64,000 nt of DNA from Dethiobacter alkaliphilus AHT 1 (GCF_000174415.1 NZ_ACJM01000015.1:1-64000), one strand, 5' to 3'; positions 23,857 through 34,655 are shown, counted from the stretch's first letter. The notes: a model not told the origin generated them from the letters alone. Made by a program: numbers and translations.

Positions 23857-24609
23857 ATGGCTGAACGTTTGGCAATGCCCAAATCCTGGCACTTGGAGTC
23901 CAAGCCGCATAAATTCTGCCCCGGCTGCGGACACGGTATTGTGCTGAAGATTTTGGGTGAAGTAATAGACGAATTGGAAATCCAGGACCGGATGGTATTT
24001 GGTGTAGATATCGGCTGTTCCCTGCTCGCCTGGGATTTCTTTGATGTGGATACCGTTCAGACACACCACGGACGGACAAACCCGGTAATGGTAGGGCTTA
24101 AGCGGGCCAATCCCGAACTGCTGCCCATAGCTTATATGGGTGACGGCGGCGGTTACGCCATTGGTTCACAGCATTTGGTTAACTCTGCGTTCCGTAACGA
24201 GAAGATTATGGCTATTGTGGTCAATAACTGTAACTACGGGATGACCGGCGGACAAATGTCCCCCACCACTCTTCCCGGCCAAAAAACGGAGACCTCGCCA
24301 TATGGGCGTGATCCCAAAGAAACAGGTAACCCCACCCTGGGGCCGGAAATGGTGGCGGCCATTGCTTCTCCCGGCGCCTATGTGGCCCGGGCTACCGTTT
24401 CCAACACCAAGCAGTTAAAGCGGTTTATGAAGAAAGCCGTTGAAAACCAAATCGCTGGTAACGGCTTCTCCTTCCTGGAAGTTATCTCCAGTTGTCCGAC
24501 CAACTGGCGCACCAATGCGAAGCAGACCTGGGCTTTCATGGAAGAGGACATGGCCAACTACTTCAAAACGGGCGAACTCCGGACACCGGATGAAAACAAG
24601 GAGGGGTAG
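23857..24609 (+). CDS. 2-oxoacid:ferredoxin oxidoreductase, beta (TPP) subunit
   Basis: The 250-residue subunit carries the thiamine diphosphate motif (YMGDGGGYAIG ... NNCNYGMTGGQMSPTT) and the Cys pair KFCPGCGHG plus DIGCS expected of [4Fe-4S]-binding beta subunits. It is 15 bases after the alpha gene with an AAAGGTGGGAGAG ribosome site. Confidence 0.93.
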   Translation: MAERLAMPKSWHLESKPHKFCPGCGHGIVLKILGEVIDELEIQDRMVFGVDIGCSLLAWDFFDVDTVQTHHGRTNPVMVGLKRANPELLPIAYMGDGGGYAIGSQHLVNSAFRNEKIMAIVVNNCNYGMTGGQMSPTTLPGQKTETSPYGRDPKETGNPTLGPEMVAAIASPGAYVARATVSNTKQLKRFMKKAVENQIAGNGFSFLEVISSCPTNWRTNAKQTWAFMEEDMANYFKTGELRTPDENKEG

Positions 24610-24612
24610 ACG

Positions 24613-25296
24613 ATGGCCAGACTGGTAAAAATCGCAATTGCAGGTGAAGGCGGCCAGGGCGTACAGGCTATTGGCGACATCCTGGCGGAAGCGGGTAATG
24701 AGGAAGGCAAGGAAGCATTATATATTCCCAACTTTGGTATTGAACAGCGCGGCGGGGTTTCCGTGGCCTTTGTGCAGATTTCTGAAGAGCAAATCGGCTC
24801 ACCTAAGTTTAAGCACGGTGATATTGTAATTGCTCTCAGTGAGCGGGCCGTGGCCAGGACCATGCAGTACGTGACCAAAGATACTCTGTTTGTGTATGAC
24901 AGTTCTTTGATTGCACCTCCTGAGGTGGATGATGAGGCGGTGGGTGTGCAGACCTACGATACCGTAGCTCCCGAGGCTATGGCCGACTCCGGCAGTGAGC
25001 AGCCTAAGTCGGGTCAGGTGGAACTGCCCCAACATGCCAAACAGGTAGTGGGTATTCCGGCCACCGATATTGCCCAACAGGAGCTCCATCCCCGGGTTTT
25101 CAATATGATTATTCTGGGAGCCACAGTGCGGGCTGCCGGTACAGATGTGGTGGACATTGAAACCATTAAGAAAGCGCTGGAATCAAAGCTGGGCAAAAAG
25201 TTCGAAGATAATCCCAAGCTGCGCGAGCTAAATTACAATGCGCTGCAAAAGGGCATTGAGCTTGTGGAAAAAGCGCTGCAGGAGGAGGGGAAGTAA
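24613..25296 (+). CDS. 2-oxoacid:ferredoxin oxidoreductase, gamma subunit
   Basis: The 227-residue subunit shows the gamma-domain pattern: KIAIAGEGGQGVQAIGDILAEA, NFGIEQRGGVSVAFVQIS and NMIILGATVRAAG. An insertion around residues 110-140 (EAMADSGSEQPKSGQVELPQ) is longer than usual and low in complexity. It is three bases after the beta gene and overlaps the delta start by one base. Confidence 0.9.
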   Translation: MARLVKIAIAGEGGQGVQAIGDILAEAGNEEGKEALYIPNFGIEQRGGVSVAFVQISEEQIGSPKFKHGDIVIALSERAVARTMQYVTKDTLFVYDSSLIAPPEVDDEAVGVQTYDTVAPEAMADSGSEQPKSGQVELPQHAKQVVGIPATDIAQQELHPRVFNMIILGATVRAAGTDVVDIETIKKALESKLGKKFEDNPKLRELNYNALQKGIELVEKALQEEGK

Positions 25297-25568
25297 TGGC
25301 TGAGAAAAAATTCCGAAACCTGCGCTACGAGGGCCCCAAAGGCATGTTTAACGTTTCGCCCGACCTGTGCAAAGGCTGCGGCCTTTGTAAGGAAAAGTGT
25401 CCCACCGATGTGCTGGACTGGGCAAAAGAGTTGGGCGTGTACGGCACTCCCATTATGGGGCCTGCTCGCCTGGAGCAGTGTATTGCCTGTGGCATCTGTG
25501 AGATGGTCTGCCCCGATGCGGCCATTCTCATTGAGAAGTTTGACAAGAAAAAGGCAGCTAATAAGTAA
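25296..25568 (+). CDS. 2-oxoacid:ferredoxin oxidoreductase, delta (ferredoxin) subunit
   Basis: The 90-residue protein has two [4Fe-4S] motifs, CKGCGLCKEKCP and CIACGICEMVCP, with short connecting loops. It passes electrons from the TPP/Fe-S centre to ferredoxin. It is last in the operon; a strong terminator follows. Confidence 0.93.
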   Translation: MAEKKFRNLRYEGPKGMFNVSPDLCKGCGLCKEKCPTDVLDWAKELGVYGTPIMGPARLEQCIACGICEMVCPDAAILIEKFDKKKAANK

Positions 25569-25583
25569 TAGTTTGTTTTCTGT

Positions 25584-25611
25584 GCGGCCGGGCTTTGTGC
25601 CCGGCCGCTTT
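25584..25611 (+). terminator. Intrinsic terminator of the oxidoreductase operon
   Basis: A perfect ten-pair GC-rich stem (GCGGCCGGGC with GCCCGGCCGC) and TTTGT loop, with a short T tail. Confidence 0.82.
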
Positions 25612-25699
25612 GCCATTATTTAAAACAATGGACCCCTTTTATGCAGGTACGTTATATGGTACAATATTGGTTATACTCTTAACGAAAGAAGTGTAGCCA

Positions 25700-26098
25700 G
25701 TGACCTGGAAAAAAGGGGATTTGGTTGTTGTTGTGGTGGTTTTGCTGGTAGCATTTGGGCTTATTGGCCTGCAGGCTATGCCTGCAGCTTCGGGTAACCG
25801 TTTTTTGCGAGTGGAGCTGGACGGCGAAATACTTGATGAAATTCCCATCAACGAAGACGGTGATGACACTATTATTGTCGAGTTTCCCGCCGGTGAGGCG
25901 GAGGTGGAAATTGTGGCAGGCCGGGTTCGGGTGCTGCCCATGCCTAATGATATCTGTCCGTTGGGCATCTGTTCGTCTGTTGGTTGGGTGGAGCGCTCCG
26001 GCGATGCCATTGTCTGTTTACCAAATCGTCTGATTCTGACGGTGGTGGGCGGAGAAGCCAATGAGCTATGGGATTCCCTTGACGGAGTAACAAAGTAG
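25700..26098 (+). CDS. NusG domain II-like membrane-anchored protein
   Basis: The 132-residue product has one N-terminal membrane segment (residues 7-27) and then a small beta domain of the NusG_II (DUF1312) kind: FLRVELDGEILDEIP, DDTIIVEFPAGEAEVEIVAGRVRVL, a CPLGICSSVGWV Cys pair, and AIVCLPNRLILTVVG. The domain faces outwards. The function is unknown; in many Firmicutes it lies next to heptaprenyl-diphosphate or FMN-linked genes. The start is GTG 25700. Confidence 0.8.
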   Translation: MTWKKGDLVVVVVVLLVAFGLIGLQAMPAASGNRFLRVELDGEILDEIPINEDGDDTIIVEFPAGEAEVEIVAGRVRVLPMPNDICPLGICSSVGWVERSGDAIVCLPNRLILTVVGGEANELWDSLDGVTK

Positions 26099-28113
<2,015 letters not shown>

Positions 28114-28140
28114 TTTCTTTTCTCCTTTTGAGAGGTTCAT

Positions 28141-28170
28141 GCATAAAATATCAGCAGAAGTGAAATAATA
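28141..28170 (+). promoter_or_regulatory. Candidate sigma-F promoter of gin
   Basis: GCATA (28141-28145) and a GTGAAATAATA region (about 28160-28170), roughly 16 bp apart, resemble the forespore sigma-F consensus, which is the known class for gin/csfB. Confidence 0.4.
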
Positions 28171-28204
28171 AATGTTCGAACCTTGGTAAAAGGAGCGAAG
28201 CGGC

Positions 28205-28387
28205 ATGAAACCTGAAATTTGTCTGTTTTGCACAAAAGAAACAGCAGAAGGCCTGCATATTTTCCAGGCCGTTATTTGCCGAGAGTGTGAAGGAACCCTT
28301 ATACGCACCGACACCACGCACCCGCGTTACCCTGAATACGTGGAGAAGCTAAAGCGGATATGGCCCGCCTGTGAAGCGGGATATTGA
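28205..28387 (+). CDS. csfB: Sigma-G inhibitor Gin (CsfB)
   Basis: The 60-residue zinc protein has CLFCTKETAEGLHIFQAVICRECE and a C-terminal YPEYVEKLKRIWP helix, the Gin pattern of two CxxC pairs. Gin binds sigma-G (and sigma-E) to prevent early activity. In B. subtilis csfB also lies between bofA and tmk. AAAGGAGCG precedes the ATG. Confidence 0.9.
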   Translation: MKPEICLFCTKETAEGLHIFQAVICRECEGTLIRTDTTHPRYPEYVEKLKRIWPACEAGY

Positions 28388-28396
28388 CAAGTGCTA

Positions 28397-28425
28397 AAAA
28401 ACGCCGGGCTGAGCCCGGCGTTTTT
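28397..28425 (+). terminator. Intrinsic terminator of gin
   Basis: A perfect stem (AAAACGCCGGGC with GCCCGGCGTTTT) and a TGA loop, with T run. Confidence 0.93.
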
Positions 28426-28495
28426 GTTGCCTTTTTGGCGGGATTTTTTGTTAAAGACAGGTAATTGCTGTTTTTTGTGGAAGAATAACAACGTT

Positions 28496-29917
28496 ATGGA
28501 GCAAAATCAACTGCCGCTCTGGCAAGCACTACAAAAGCATACGGCAAAGAAGCAGGCCTGGCTGCACGTACCGGGCCATGGCGGAGGTCCGGGCCTGCCT
28601 CCGGAAGTCCGGGAAAGGCTGGGCTCTGTTGCCCGCTACGACCTGACCGAGCTTTCCGGCCTGGATGATCTGTTTGCCCCACGGGAGGCGATATTTCAGG
28701 CGCAGCAGCTGGCTGCGGAACTGTGGCAGGCAGAAGAGTCGTTCTTTCTGGTAAACGGCAGCAGTGCCGGTGTACAGGCCATGCTAATGGCCACCTGTGG
28801 TCGCGGGGACATTGTTTTGGTGCCGCGAAACGCTCATGGTTCTTTTTATCATGGATTAATCCTCTGTGGCGCAACACCCCGTTTCCTGCCGGTGGCAGAG
28901 TATAAAAGCGTGCCCCTGAACATCACGGCAGATGCCCTGCAACAAGGCTTTGCCAACTATCCTGAAGCAAAAGCAGTTTTTCTCACCAGTCCCAACTATT
29001 ACGGCGTGTGTGCCGATATGGCCGGGATTTATGAGGTAGTCAGGCAGCATAATGCACTGCTGCTTTTGGATGAGGCGCATGGAGCCCATCTTGGCTTTCA
29101 CTCCGGATTTCCCCAAAACAGGGGCCACCTGGCGGACTTGCGGGTGCAAAGCTGGCATAAAACACTGGGTGCGCTTACGCCGGGAGCAGTGCTGCACCGG
29201 CATGGAAACGGTATAGATCAGGAGAGGCTGCGCTCCTCTTTGCAGATGGTACAGACCAGCAGTCCTCCATATCCGCTGCTTTTATCGCTGGATGCGGCAA
29301 GAAAGCAGATGGCCTTATACGGCCAACAGGTAGCGGGTGAAATGCTGGCTCAGGCCCAGAAGCTGCGCCGGCAGCTGGCAGATAGCCTGCCGCTTTTGAC
29401 GCCAGGTGATGTGGAAGGCCTGGGATTTTCCCTGGACCTTACGCGCCTTACTGTGCTCACAGGGGAGATGGGTTGCTGTGGCAGGCAAGCAGCAGCTCTG
29501 TTGGCAGGTATGGGCATAGATGTGGAGTTTGGGCAGCCCGGGCACCTGTTGGCAATAATGGGCCCCGGCTTCTGCCCACCGGAAAATGTGGAGCTGGCAG
29601 AACAAATTATTGCCACCCTGGACAAGTGCACTCCCGGAAAAAAGGTACCGCCTCTGCCCGAGCCGCAGCAGGCCATGGCACCCGGCGAAGCCTTTTTTGC
29701 ACCGGCATGTTTTTTGACTGCCGCTGAGGCGGTGGGGTATATTTCGGCGGGAACGGTGGTTAGCTACCCCCCCGGGGTGCCGCTGTTGGCACCGGGGGAA
29801 GTGGTGACACCGGATGTGGCCTCATATATCAAGGATGCCTGTGCCGCAGGAATAAGCTTTCGTGGACTGGACAACGCAGGCCGGCTCAGGCTTGTTAAAC
29901 AAGAGGTGGGACGATGA
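28496..29917 (+). CDS. Orn/Lys/Arg decarboxylase family PLP enzyme
   Basis: The 473-residue fold-type I PLP enzyme has WLHVPGHGGGPGLP, VNGSSAGVQAMLMATCGRGD, LLLDEAHGAHLGF and PLP-lysine QSWHKTLGALTPGAVLH. The C-terminal domain holds the family end (GTVVSYPPGVPLLAPGE). It corresponds in place to B. subtilis yaaO before tmk. Family members decarboxylate arginine, lysine or ornithine; the substrate here is unknown, and arginine would link to cyanophycin use. The ATG at 28496 is the likely start because the upstream frame overlaps the gin terminator; the ribosome site is weak. Confidence 0.88.
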   Translation: MEQNQLPLWQALQKHTAKKQAWLHVPGHGGGPGLPPEVRERLGSVARYDLTELSGLDDLFAPREAIFQAQQLAAELWQAEESFFLVNGSSAGVQAMLMATCGRGDIVLVPRNAHGSFYHGLILCGATPRFLPVAEYKSVPLNITADALQQGFANYPEAKAVFLTSPNYYGVCADMAGIYEVVRQHNALLLLDEAHGAHLGFHSGFPQNRGHLADLRVQSWHKTLGALTPGAVLHRHGNGIDQERLRSSLQMVQTSSPPYPLLLSLDAARKQMALYGQQVAGEMLAQAQKLRRQLADSLPLLTPGDVEGLGFSLDLTRLTVLTGEMGCCGRQAAALLAGMGIDVEFGQPGHLLAIMGPGFCPPENVELAEQIIATLDKCTPGKKVPPLPEPQQAMAPGEAFFAPACFLTAAEAVGYISAGTVVSYPPGVPLLAPGEVVTPDVASYIKDACAAGISFRGLDNAGRLRLVKQEVGR

Positions 29918-30543
29918 AAAAAGGATTTTTTATAACCCTGGAGGGGCCCGACGGCGCCGGGAAAACAACACAGTTGACCCGTCTGGCCGACGCTGCCCGG
30001 CAAATGGGAATCCAGGTGGTATGTACCCGGGAACCGGGGGGGACACCGGTGGGAGATGCTGTCCGCAGGATTTTACTTGACACTGCCTATAGCGAAATGG
30101 TTCCCCTGACGGAAGTATTTCTTTATGCTGCAGCGCGGGCTCAGCTTTTTCACCAGGTGATTGGCCCGGCCCTCAAGCAGGGTCAGTTGGTCTTGTGCGA
30201 CCGCTTTATTGACTCCACACTGGCCTATCAGTCCTATGGCGGTGAAATGGATTTCTCTTTTGTGCTGGAAACAAATCTGCAGGCGGTGAGCCACCGGTTG
30301 CCCGACTTAACTTTTGTGCTGGACATTGATCCCTCGGTGGGGGTAGAGCGGCGGGGGTCAGGGACCGCCGATCGGGTGGAGCAAAAAGCACTTTCTTTTC
30401 ACCACCGGGTCCGGGACGGTTTTTTGTCCCTGGCGGATAAGTTTCCGGAGCGAATTAAGGTGGTAAAGGGCACCCAAAGCGAGGATGAGGTGTTTGCAGT
30501 AATATGGAATCAGGTGGCTCCTCTTTTGGAGAAGCTGCGTTAG
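29914..30543 (+). CDS. tmk: Thymidylate kinase
   Basis: The 209-residue kinase has P loop EGPDGAGKTTQLTRL, the REPGG motif, DRFIDSTLAYQ, and a LID region (GTADRVEQKALSFHHRV). It phosphorylates dTMP to dTDP. Its ATG overlaps the decarboxylase stop by four bases. Confidence 0.96.
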   Translation: MKKGFFITLEGPDGAGKTTQLTRLADAARQMGIQVVCTREPGGTPVGDAVRRILLDTAYSEMVPLTEVFLYAAARAQLFHQVIGPALKQGQLVLCDRFIDSTLAYQSYGGEMDFSFVLETNLQAVSHRLPDLTFVLDIDPSVGVERRGSGTADRVEQKALSFHHRVRDGFLSLADKFPERIKVVKGTQSEDEVFAVIWNQVAPLLEKLR

Positions 30544-30583
30544 TGTTAATTTTTGTGGTATAATAACATTTATGAGGTTATCT

Positions 30584-31468
30584 ATGAAGTGGGACGAAGT
30601 TTCAGGAAGTGAAAAAATTACCCGTGTATTACAGGCAGCGGTACAAGCGGACCGCATTGCCCATGCCTATTTATTTTGCGGTGCCGACGAGGCGGCGATA
30701 AAGAAGCTGGCTGCAGTTTTTGCCGCGTCGCTTCTGTGTGAGACAAAGGAGCCCTGCGGCATTTGTGCCCATTGCAAAAAGGCAGCTAACCGTTCACACC
30801 CGGATCTGCACTGGGTTGACCCTGAAGGTAAATCATTGAAGATTGAGCAGGTGCGCTCTCTGAAGCGAAAGGCTTATCTTCTGCCCCATGAAGCCAGGTA
30901 TCAGGTTTTTATTCTCACCGATGCCGGGCAGCTTACCACCGAGGGTGCCAACAGTCTGTTGAAGGTGTTGGAAGAGCCGCCCCCTGCCTCCGTCTTTATC
31001 CTGCTGGCAAAAAATCCCGCCATGCTGCTGCCCACCGTGGTATCACGCTGTCAGGTATTTTCTTTGCAGGGTGGCGGCGAGCAAAGCATCCCAGCTTTGA
31101 ACCACCAGGCCGTAGAACTGCTTGAGGTTTTAAAAAATAACGGTGGCATAAATGATCTGCTGGACCGCTTGGCGGAAAATGAGGAGTTAACGGATTTTTG
31201 TGATACACTGCTGCTTACTTTGCGTGATTTACTGATTTTACAGACAACTGGCCAGCAAAGCCTGCTTACCCAGGGCCGGGATGAAGGGTTGCTGCAACCG
31301 TTTTTATCTGTGTGGCCTGCCGAAGATATCCGGGAAGCGCTGGCAGTCCTGTTAAAACTGCAGAAGGATTTACAAAGCCCGGTCAATGTGCGGTTGGCAC
31401 TGGAAGGCGCATTGCGCAGGCTAAAGGAGGTTTTTGGAAATGCAGACCGTTGTGGGTATCCGCTTTAA
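30584..31468 (+). CDS. holB: DNA polymerase III subunit delta-prime
   Basis: The product of about 294 residues has the clamp-loader fold: [15 protein letters not shown] with a broken P loop (as usual for delta-prime), zinc ligands CETKEPCGICAHC, SLKIEQVRSLKRKAYLLP, NSLLKVLEEPP and VVSRCQV. The ATG 30584 has GAGGT upstream; ATG 30572 is the alternative. A TGGTATAAT (30556-30564) just before suggests an extra promoter very close to the start. B. subtilis yaaQ and yaaR, normally between tmk and holB, are absent. Confidence 0.93.
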   Translation: MKWDEVSGSEKITRVLQAAVQADRIAHAYLFCGADEAAIKKLAAVFAASLLCETKEPCGICAHCKKAANRSHPDLHWVDPEGKSLKIEQVRSLKRKAYLLPHEARYQVFILTDAGQLTTEGANSLLKVLEEPPPASVFILLAKNPAMLLPTVVSRCQVFSLQGGGEQSIPALNHQAVELLEVLKNNGGINDLLDRLAENEELTDFCDTLLLTLRDLLILQTTGQQSLLTQGRDEGLLQPFLSVWPAEDIREALAVLLKLQKDLQSPVNVRLALEGALRRLKEVFGNADRCGYPL

Positions 31469-32150
31469 GAAAGCGGGAAAAATTTATTACTTTGATCCCG
31501 GTGATAACGACGTGACGCCGGGCAAGTTTGCCATTGTAGAAACATCCCGCGGGATGGAGTTTGGTGAGGTGGTGGTGGCACCTAAGCAAGTCCCCGACGA
31601 TGAAGTGATACCGCCGCTGAAGAAAGTAGTTCGCATCGCTTCAGACGAAGATTGCCAGAAAATCCTGGAAAACAGGCAAAAAGAAGAAGAGGCCTTTGCT
31701 ATGGGGCTGGAAAAAATCCAGGAGCATGGCCTCGATATGAAGCTGGTTGATGTGGAATACACATTTGACCGCTCCAAGGTTATTTTTTATTTTACGGCGG
31801 ACGGCCGGGTGGATTTCCGCGAGCTGGTCAAAGACTTGGCTGCGGTCTTTAGAACCCGCATTGAGCTGCGGCAAATCGGTGTTCGTGACGAAGCGAAAAT
31901 GATTGGTGGGTTGGGGCCATGCGGCCGCGTTCTTTGCTGTCATACCTTTTTGGGTGAATTTGAACCGGTGTCAATTCGGATGGCCAAGGACCAGAACCTT
32001 TCCCTTAACCCCACAAAGATTTCAGGAGTGTGCGGACGCCTGATGTGCTGCCTGCGTTACGAATCCGACACCTATGAGCAAAACCGGGCTGCGGCAAAAG
32101 CGGAGGAAAATAAGCCCGCTGGGGATGAGCCCGCCGATTCCAAGGAATAA
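31440..32150 (+). CDS. ricT: PSP1-domain protein RicT (YaaT)
   Basis: The 236-residue protein has the PSP1 domain (GKFAIVETSRGMEFGEVVV, KVIFYFTADGRVDFRELVKDLAA) and the Cys motif CGRVLCCHTFL ... SGVCGRLMCCLRYE. In B. subtilis YaaT forms the RicAFT complex with [4Fe-4S] clusters, acting in RNase Y-dependent mRNA maturation and sporulation. ATG 31440 is nine bases from AAAGGAGG and is preferred to TTG 31434. It overlaps holB by 29 bases. Confidence 0.94.
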   Translation: MQTVVGIRFKKAGKIYYFDPGDNDVTPGKFAIVETSRGMEFGEVVVAPKQVPDDEVIPPLKKVVRIASDEDCQKILENRQKEEEAFAMGLEKIQEHGLDMKLVDVEYTFDRSKVIFYFTADGRVDFRELVKDLAAVFRTRIELRQIGVRDEAKMIGGLGPCGRVLCCHTFLGEFEPVSIRMAKDQNLSLNPTKISGVCGRLMCCLRYESDTYEQNRAAAKAEENKPAGDEPADSKE

Positions 32151-32157
32151 CTGTATA

Positions 32158-33390
32158 TTAGGTAGGGTTACCGGCAAGGGGCTGCAGATTGGAATGGGTC
32201 CTTATGCCGCCAAGCCCGGACGGCACCAGGGTGAGGCTGGTCCGGTTTTCACCAATGGACTGCAGGATAATTTCCCTGGCCCGGTCTAAGACCGGCCCTC
32301 CCAATAATAAAATCAGATCTTCTTCACAGGCGTGGGAGAGGATACTTTCCACCGCATCGGGAAGATCGGGAAAATAGGCTGCCTCCGTTTTGCTCTCTTT
32401 TAACTCTGTGAGAAATGTTTTTTCTTCACTGACCCGGACCTGATATTTGTGTTTGGTATGGTACATACTGCGGGTTACAATAAGTTGAGAGCCGGGCGAT
32501 TGCTGCAGCCAGTGGGCCAGCTCCCTGGCATTGCAACGATTGATGGTCTGACCGCCTTTTCCGTAAATGCCGTGCAGAACAAGGGTGCGCCGTTTCCCCA
32601 AGAGCTTTGCCCCGGCCAAGGCGGCCCTGATGGCCGCCGGGTTACGTGCTCCATCGTCTAATACCAAAGCTTTGTCAACAGATATGATTTCCATATTACG
32701 GCGAATGCCGGGAAAGCGGCCCAGCGCCCGGGCTATGGACTCCAGATCCACATCCAGCAGCAAGGCCAGCGTTGCCGCCAGCAGGGCATTATAAATATTC
32801 TGCTCGCCCAGCATGGGTAGGTGCACCTTGGTCGTCTGGGGGGAAATAACCCGGTTTGAAAAGGTAGGTATGTCAGTGTTTACAGATAATTCAAAGACCG
32901 ATGAAAAATTTTTGGTACGGATATTTTTGGCCACAATCATGGCATTAGGGTAATGGAGGGCAAAGGTGATGGTGTCCAATCCACCGTCGCCGGCTAAGGT
33001 TAAGGACCGCGGGTCGTCGGCATTTAGCACCGCTTTTGCGCTTGGGGGCAGTTGGTTAAAAAATTCCGATTTAAGTTCATGGTAGCGCTCCTGAGTACCG
33101 CAGGCGGGTAAATGGTCCACCGTCAGATTGGTGAGTGCGGCACATTGAAAGATTTCGCCTTTGACCTGCCGCTGTCGCAGAGCTTCCACCGGCACCTCCG
33201 CCAGTAAGGGCCGGCTGCCTGTTGTGTTATTTTTCACAAGCTTAGTGAATGATGCCGGTCCTTTCCAGCTCTCCAGCATAGCAGGTTTATTACCGCACTG
33301 CTCCAGAATGGAGTTAAGCATCAGAATGGTGCTGGTTTTTCCGCTACTTCCCGTAACGCCAATGAGAGGACGTGCAAAAGTATTATTCAT
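32158..33390 (-). CDS. Orphan Mur-ligase family protein
   Basis: The 410-residue protein has the Mur ligase order: P loop IGVTGSSGKTSTILML, central NLTVDHLPACGTQERYHELKSEFF with AVLNADDPRS, the LGEQNIYNALLAATLAL segment, and a C-terminal domain with VLDDGARNPAAIRAALAGAK. It lacks a MurC/D/E/F substrate N-domain, so it resembles stand-alone ligases of the MurT/CapB/FolC or cyanophycin-synthetase C-half kind. It is alone on the minus strand between ricT and rsmI, where B. subtilis has none. ATG 33390 is chosen for AAAGGAGC upstream. It would form an amide bond between an acid and an amino acid or peptide using ATP; the substrate is unknown. Confidence 0.82.
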   Translation of the reverse strand: MNNTFARPLIGVTGSSGKTSTILMLNSILEQCGNKPAMLESWKGPASFTKLVKNNTTGSRPLLAEVPVEALRQRQVKGEIFQCAALTNLTVDHLPACGTQERYHELKSEFFNQLPPSAKAVLNADDPRSLTLAGDGGLDTITFALHYPNAMIVAKNIRTKNFSSVFELSVNTDIPTFSNRVISPQTTKVHLPMLGEQNIYNALLAATLALLLDVDLESIARALGRFPGIRRNMEIISVDKALVLDDGARNPAAIRAALAGAKLLGKRRTLVLHGIYGKGGQTINRCNARELAHWLQQSPGSQLIVTRSMYHTKHKYQVRVSEEKTFLTELKESKTEAAYFPDLPDAVESILSHACEEDLILLLGGPVLDRAREIILQSIGENRTSLTLVPSGLGGIRTHSNLQPLAGNPT

Positions 33391-33485
33391 ATGAAAGCTC
33401 CTTTTGTTGGGCGATATGGAATCGGCTATAGTGTTTGTGAACCGTTGCATCTTTATGTATTAGGCTAGGTTTGGAGTGAGTGTAG

Positions 33486-34310
33486 ATGAGTCTGGGCACC
33501 TTATATATTTGCCCCACACCGCTGGGGAATCTGGATGACATTACGCTGCGGGTTTTGCAGGTACTGCGTTCTGTGGATAAAATTGCCGCCGAGGATACGC
33601 GCCATACCAGAAAGCTCCTCAGTCATTTTGAAATCCGTGCAGTTCTCACCAGCTACCACGAGCATAATAAGCAAAAAAAAACACCGGTTTTAATTGACTG
33701 GCTGCTCTCCGGCCTGGATATAGCACTGGTCAGCGATGCGGGAACGCCGGGAATCGCCGACCCCGGTGAGGAGTTGGTAAAAGAAGCGATAGCGCATGAA
33801 ATACCCATTGTGCCATTGCCGGGCCCCGTTGCTGTTATTACCGCCCTGGTAGCTTCAGGTTTGCCTGCTTCGCCTTGTACGTTTTATGGTTTCTTGCCTG
33901 TGCGGGGAAGCAAAAGAAAAGAGACGCTGGACAAAATCGCACGTGAAGATAAGACGGTTATCTTTTACGAAGCTCCTCATCGGCTGGTAAAAACGCTGCA
34001 GGCTTTAGAAGAGCGGCAGCCCGGACGACCGGCGGTGGTGGCCCGGGAATTAACCAAACTGCATGAGGAATTTAAGCGCGGCTCACTGGAGGAAATTCTG
34101 GCATACTATCGGGAGAATTCGCCGCGTGGAGAATGTACCGTACTGCTGGCACCGGCAGAGCCTGAAGTATTACAAACAGAAGATCCCCTGGAGTTGCTGG
34201 AGAAATTAATGTCCGCCGGCCTTAATAAAAAGGAAGCTATGCGTCAGGTCAGCCAGACACTGGATATTTCCCGCAATGAGCTCTACAGCTTAATATTACA
34301 AAAAAAATAA
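33486..34310 (+). CDS. rsmI: 16S rRNA 2-prime-O-ribose C1402 methyltransferase
   Basis: The 274-residue tetrapyrrole-methylase-fold enzyme has GTLYICPTPLGNLDDITLR, EDTRHTRKLL, SDAGTPGIADPGEELV and the FYGFLPVRGSKRKETLDKI segment. It methylates C1402 of 16S rRNA. The C-terminal LMSAGLNKKEAMRQVSQTLDISRNELYSL helix pair is the usual end. It is collinear with B. subtilis yabC. Confidence 0.95.
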   Translation: MSLGTLYICPTPLGNLDDITLRVLQVLRSVDKIAAEDTRHTRKLLSHFEIRAVLTSYHEHNKQKKTPVLIDWLLSGLDIALVSDAGTPGIADPGEELVKEAIAHEIPIVPLPGPVAVITALVASGLPASPCTFYGFLPVRGSKRKETLDKIAREDKTVIFYEAPHRLVKTLQALEERQPGRPAVVARELTKLHEEFKRGSLEEILAYYRENSPRGECTVLLAPAEPEVLQTEDPLELLEKLMSAGLNKKEAMRQVSQTLDISRNELYSLILQKK

Positions 34311-34330
34311 GGGCAGCTAGCTGCCCTTAT
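34307..34330. terminator. Bidirectional terminator between rsmI and abrB
   Basis: A perfect stem (ATAAGGGCAG with CTGCCCTTAT) and CTAG loop between an A run and a T-rich stretch serves the convergent rsmI and abrB genes. It overlaps both stop codons. Confidence 0.87.
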
Positions 34331-34578
34331 TCCTTTTCTTCTCCGGCCATTTCTTTTACGCAGTCTTCGCAGACAATCCGGCCCTTGTGGTGCTTAACAT
34401 GGTCGGCATTGCCGCAAAACAAACATGCCGGCTCATATTTTTTGAGGATGATTTTTTCACTGTCCACATATATCTCCAGTGAATCTTTAATATCAATCCC
34501 TAAAGTCCTTCTTAATTCAATGGGAATAACTACACGGCCCAATTCATCTACTTTACGTACAATCCCCGTTGATTTCAA
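34327..34578 (-). CDS. abrB: AbrB-family transition-state regulator with C-terminal zinc ribbon
   Basis: The 83-residue product starts MKSTGIVRKVDELGRVVIPI and continues ELRRTLGIDIKDSLEIYVD, almost the classic AbrB swapped-hairpin DNA-binding domain. The TTG at 34578 is eight bases from AGGGGGAA and gives the canonical MKSTG start; upstream in-frame ATGs (34611, 34794) are inside or before the promoter. In place of the Bacillus C-domain it has CLFCGNADHVKHHKGRIVCEDC, a likely zinc ribbon. It should repress stationary-phase and sporulation genes. It is divergent from metG. Confidence 0.9.
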   Translation of the reverse strand: MKSTGIVRKVDELGRVVIPIELRRTLGIDIKDSLEIYVDSEKIILKKYEPACLFCGNADHVKHHKGRIVCEDCVKEMAGEEKE

Positions 34579-34626
34579 CAACAATTCCCCCTGTTCAACA
34601 TAGTTCGACATGATTTCGACATTGCC

Positions 34627-34655
34627 ATTATACCAGCAATTCCCATAATAAACAA
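34627..34655 (-). promoter_or_regulatory. Sigma-A promoter of abrB
   Basis: On the minus strand TTGTTT (34650-34655) and TATAAT (34627-34632) are 17 bp apart. The predicted transcript starts near 34620, after the 34794 ATG and before the TTG start. Confidence 0.75.

Noticed and set aside
32158-33390. Calling the minus-strand ligase MurE
   Set aside because: The UDP-sugar-binding N-domain and the MurE substrate motif are missing and the P loop differs, so only family membership is supported.
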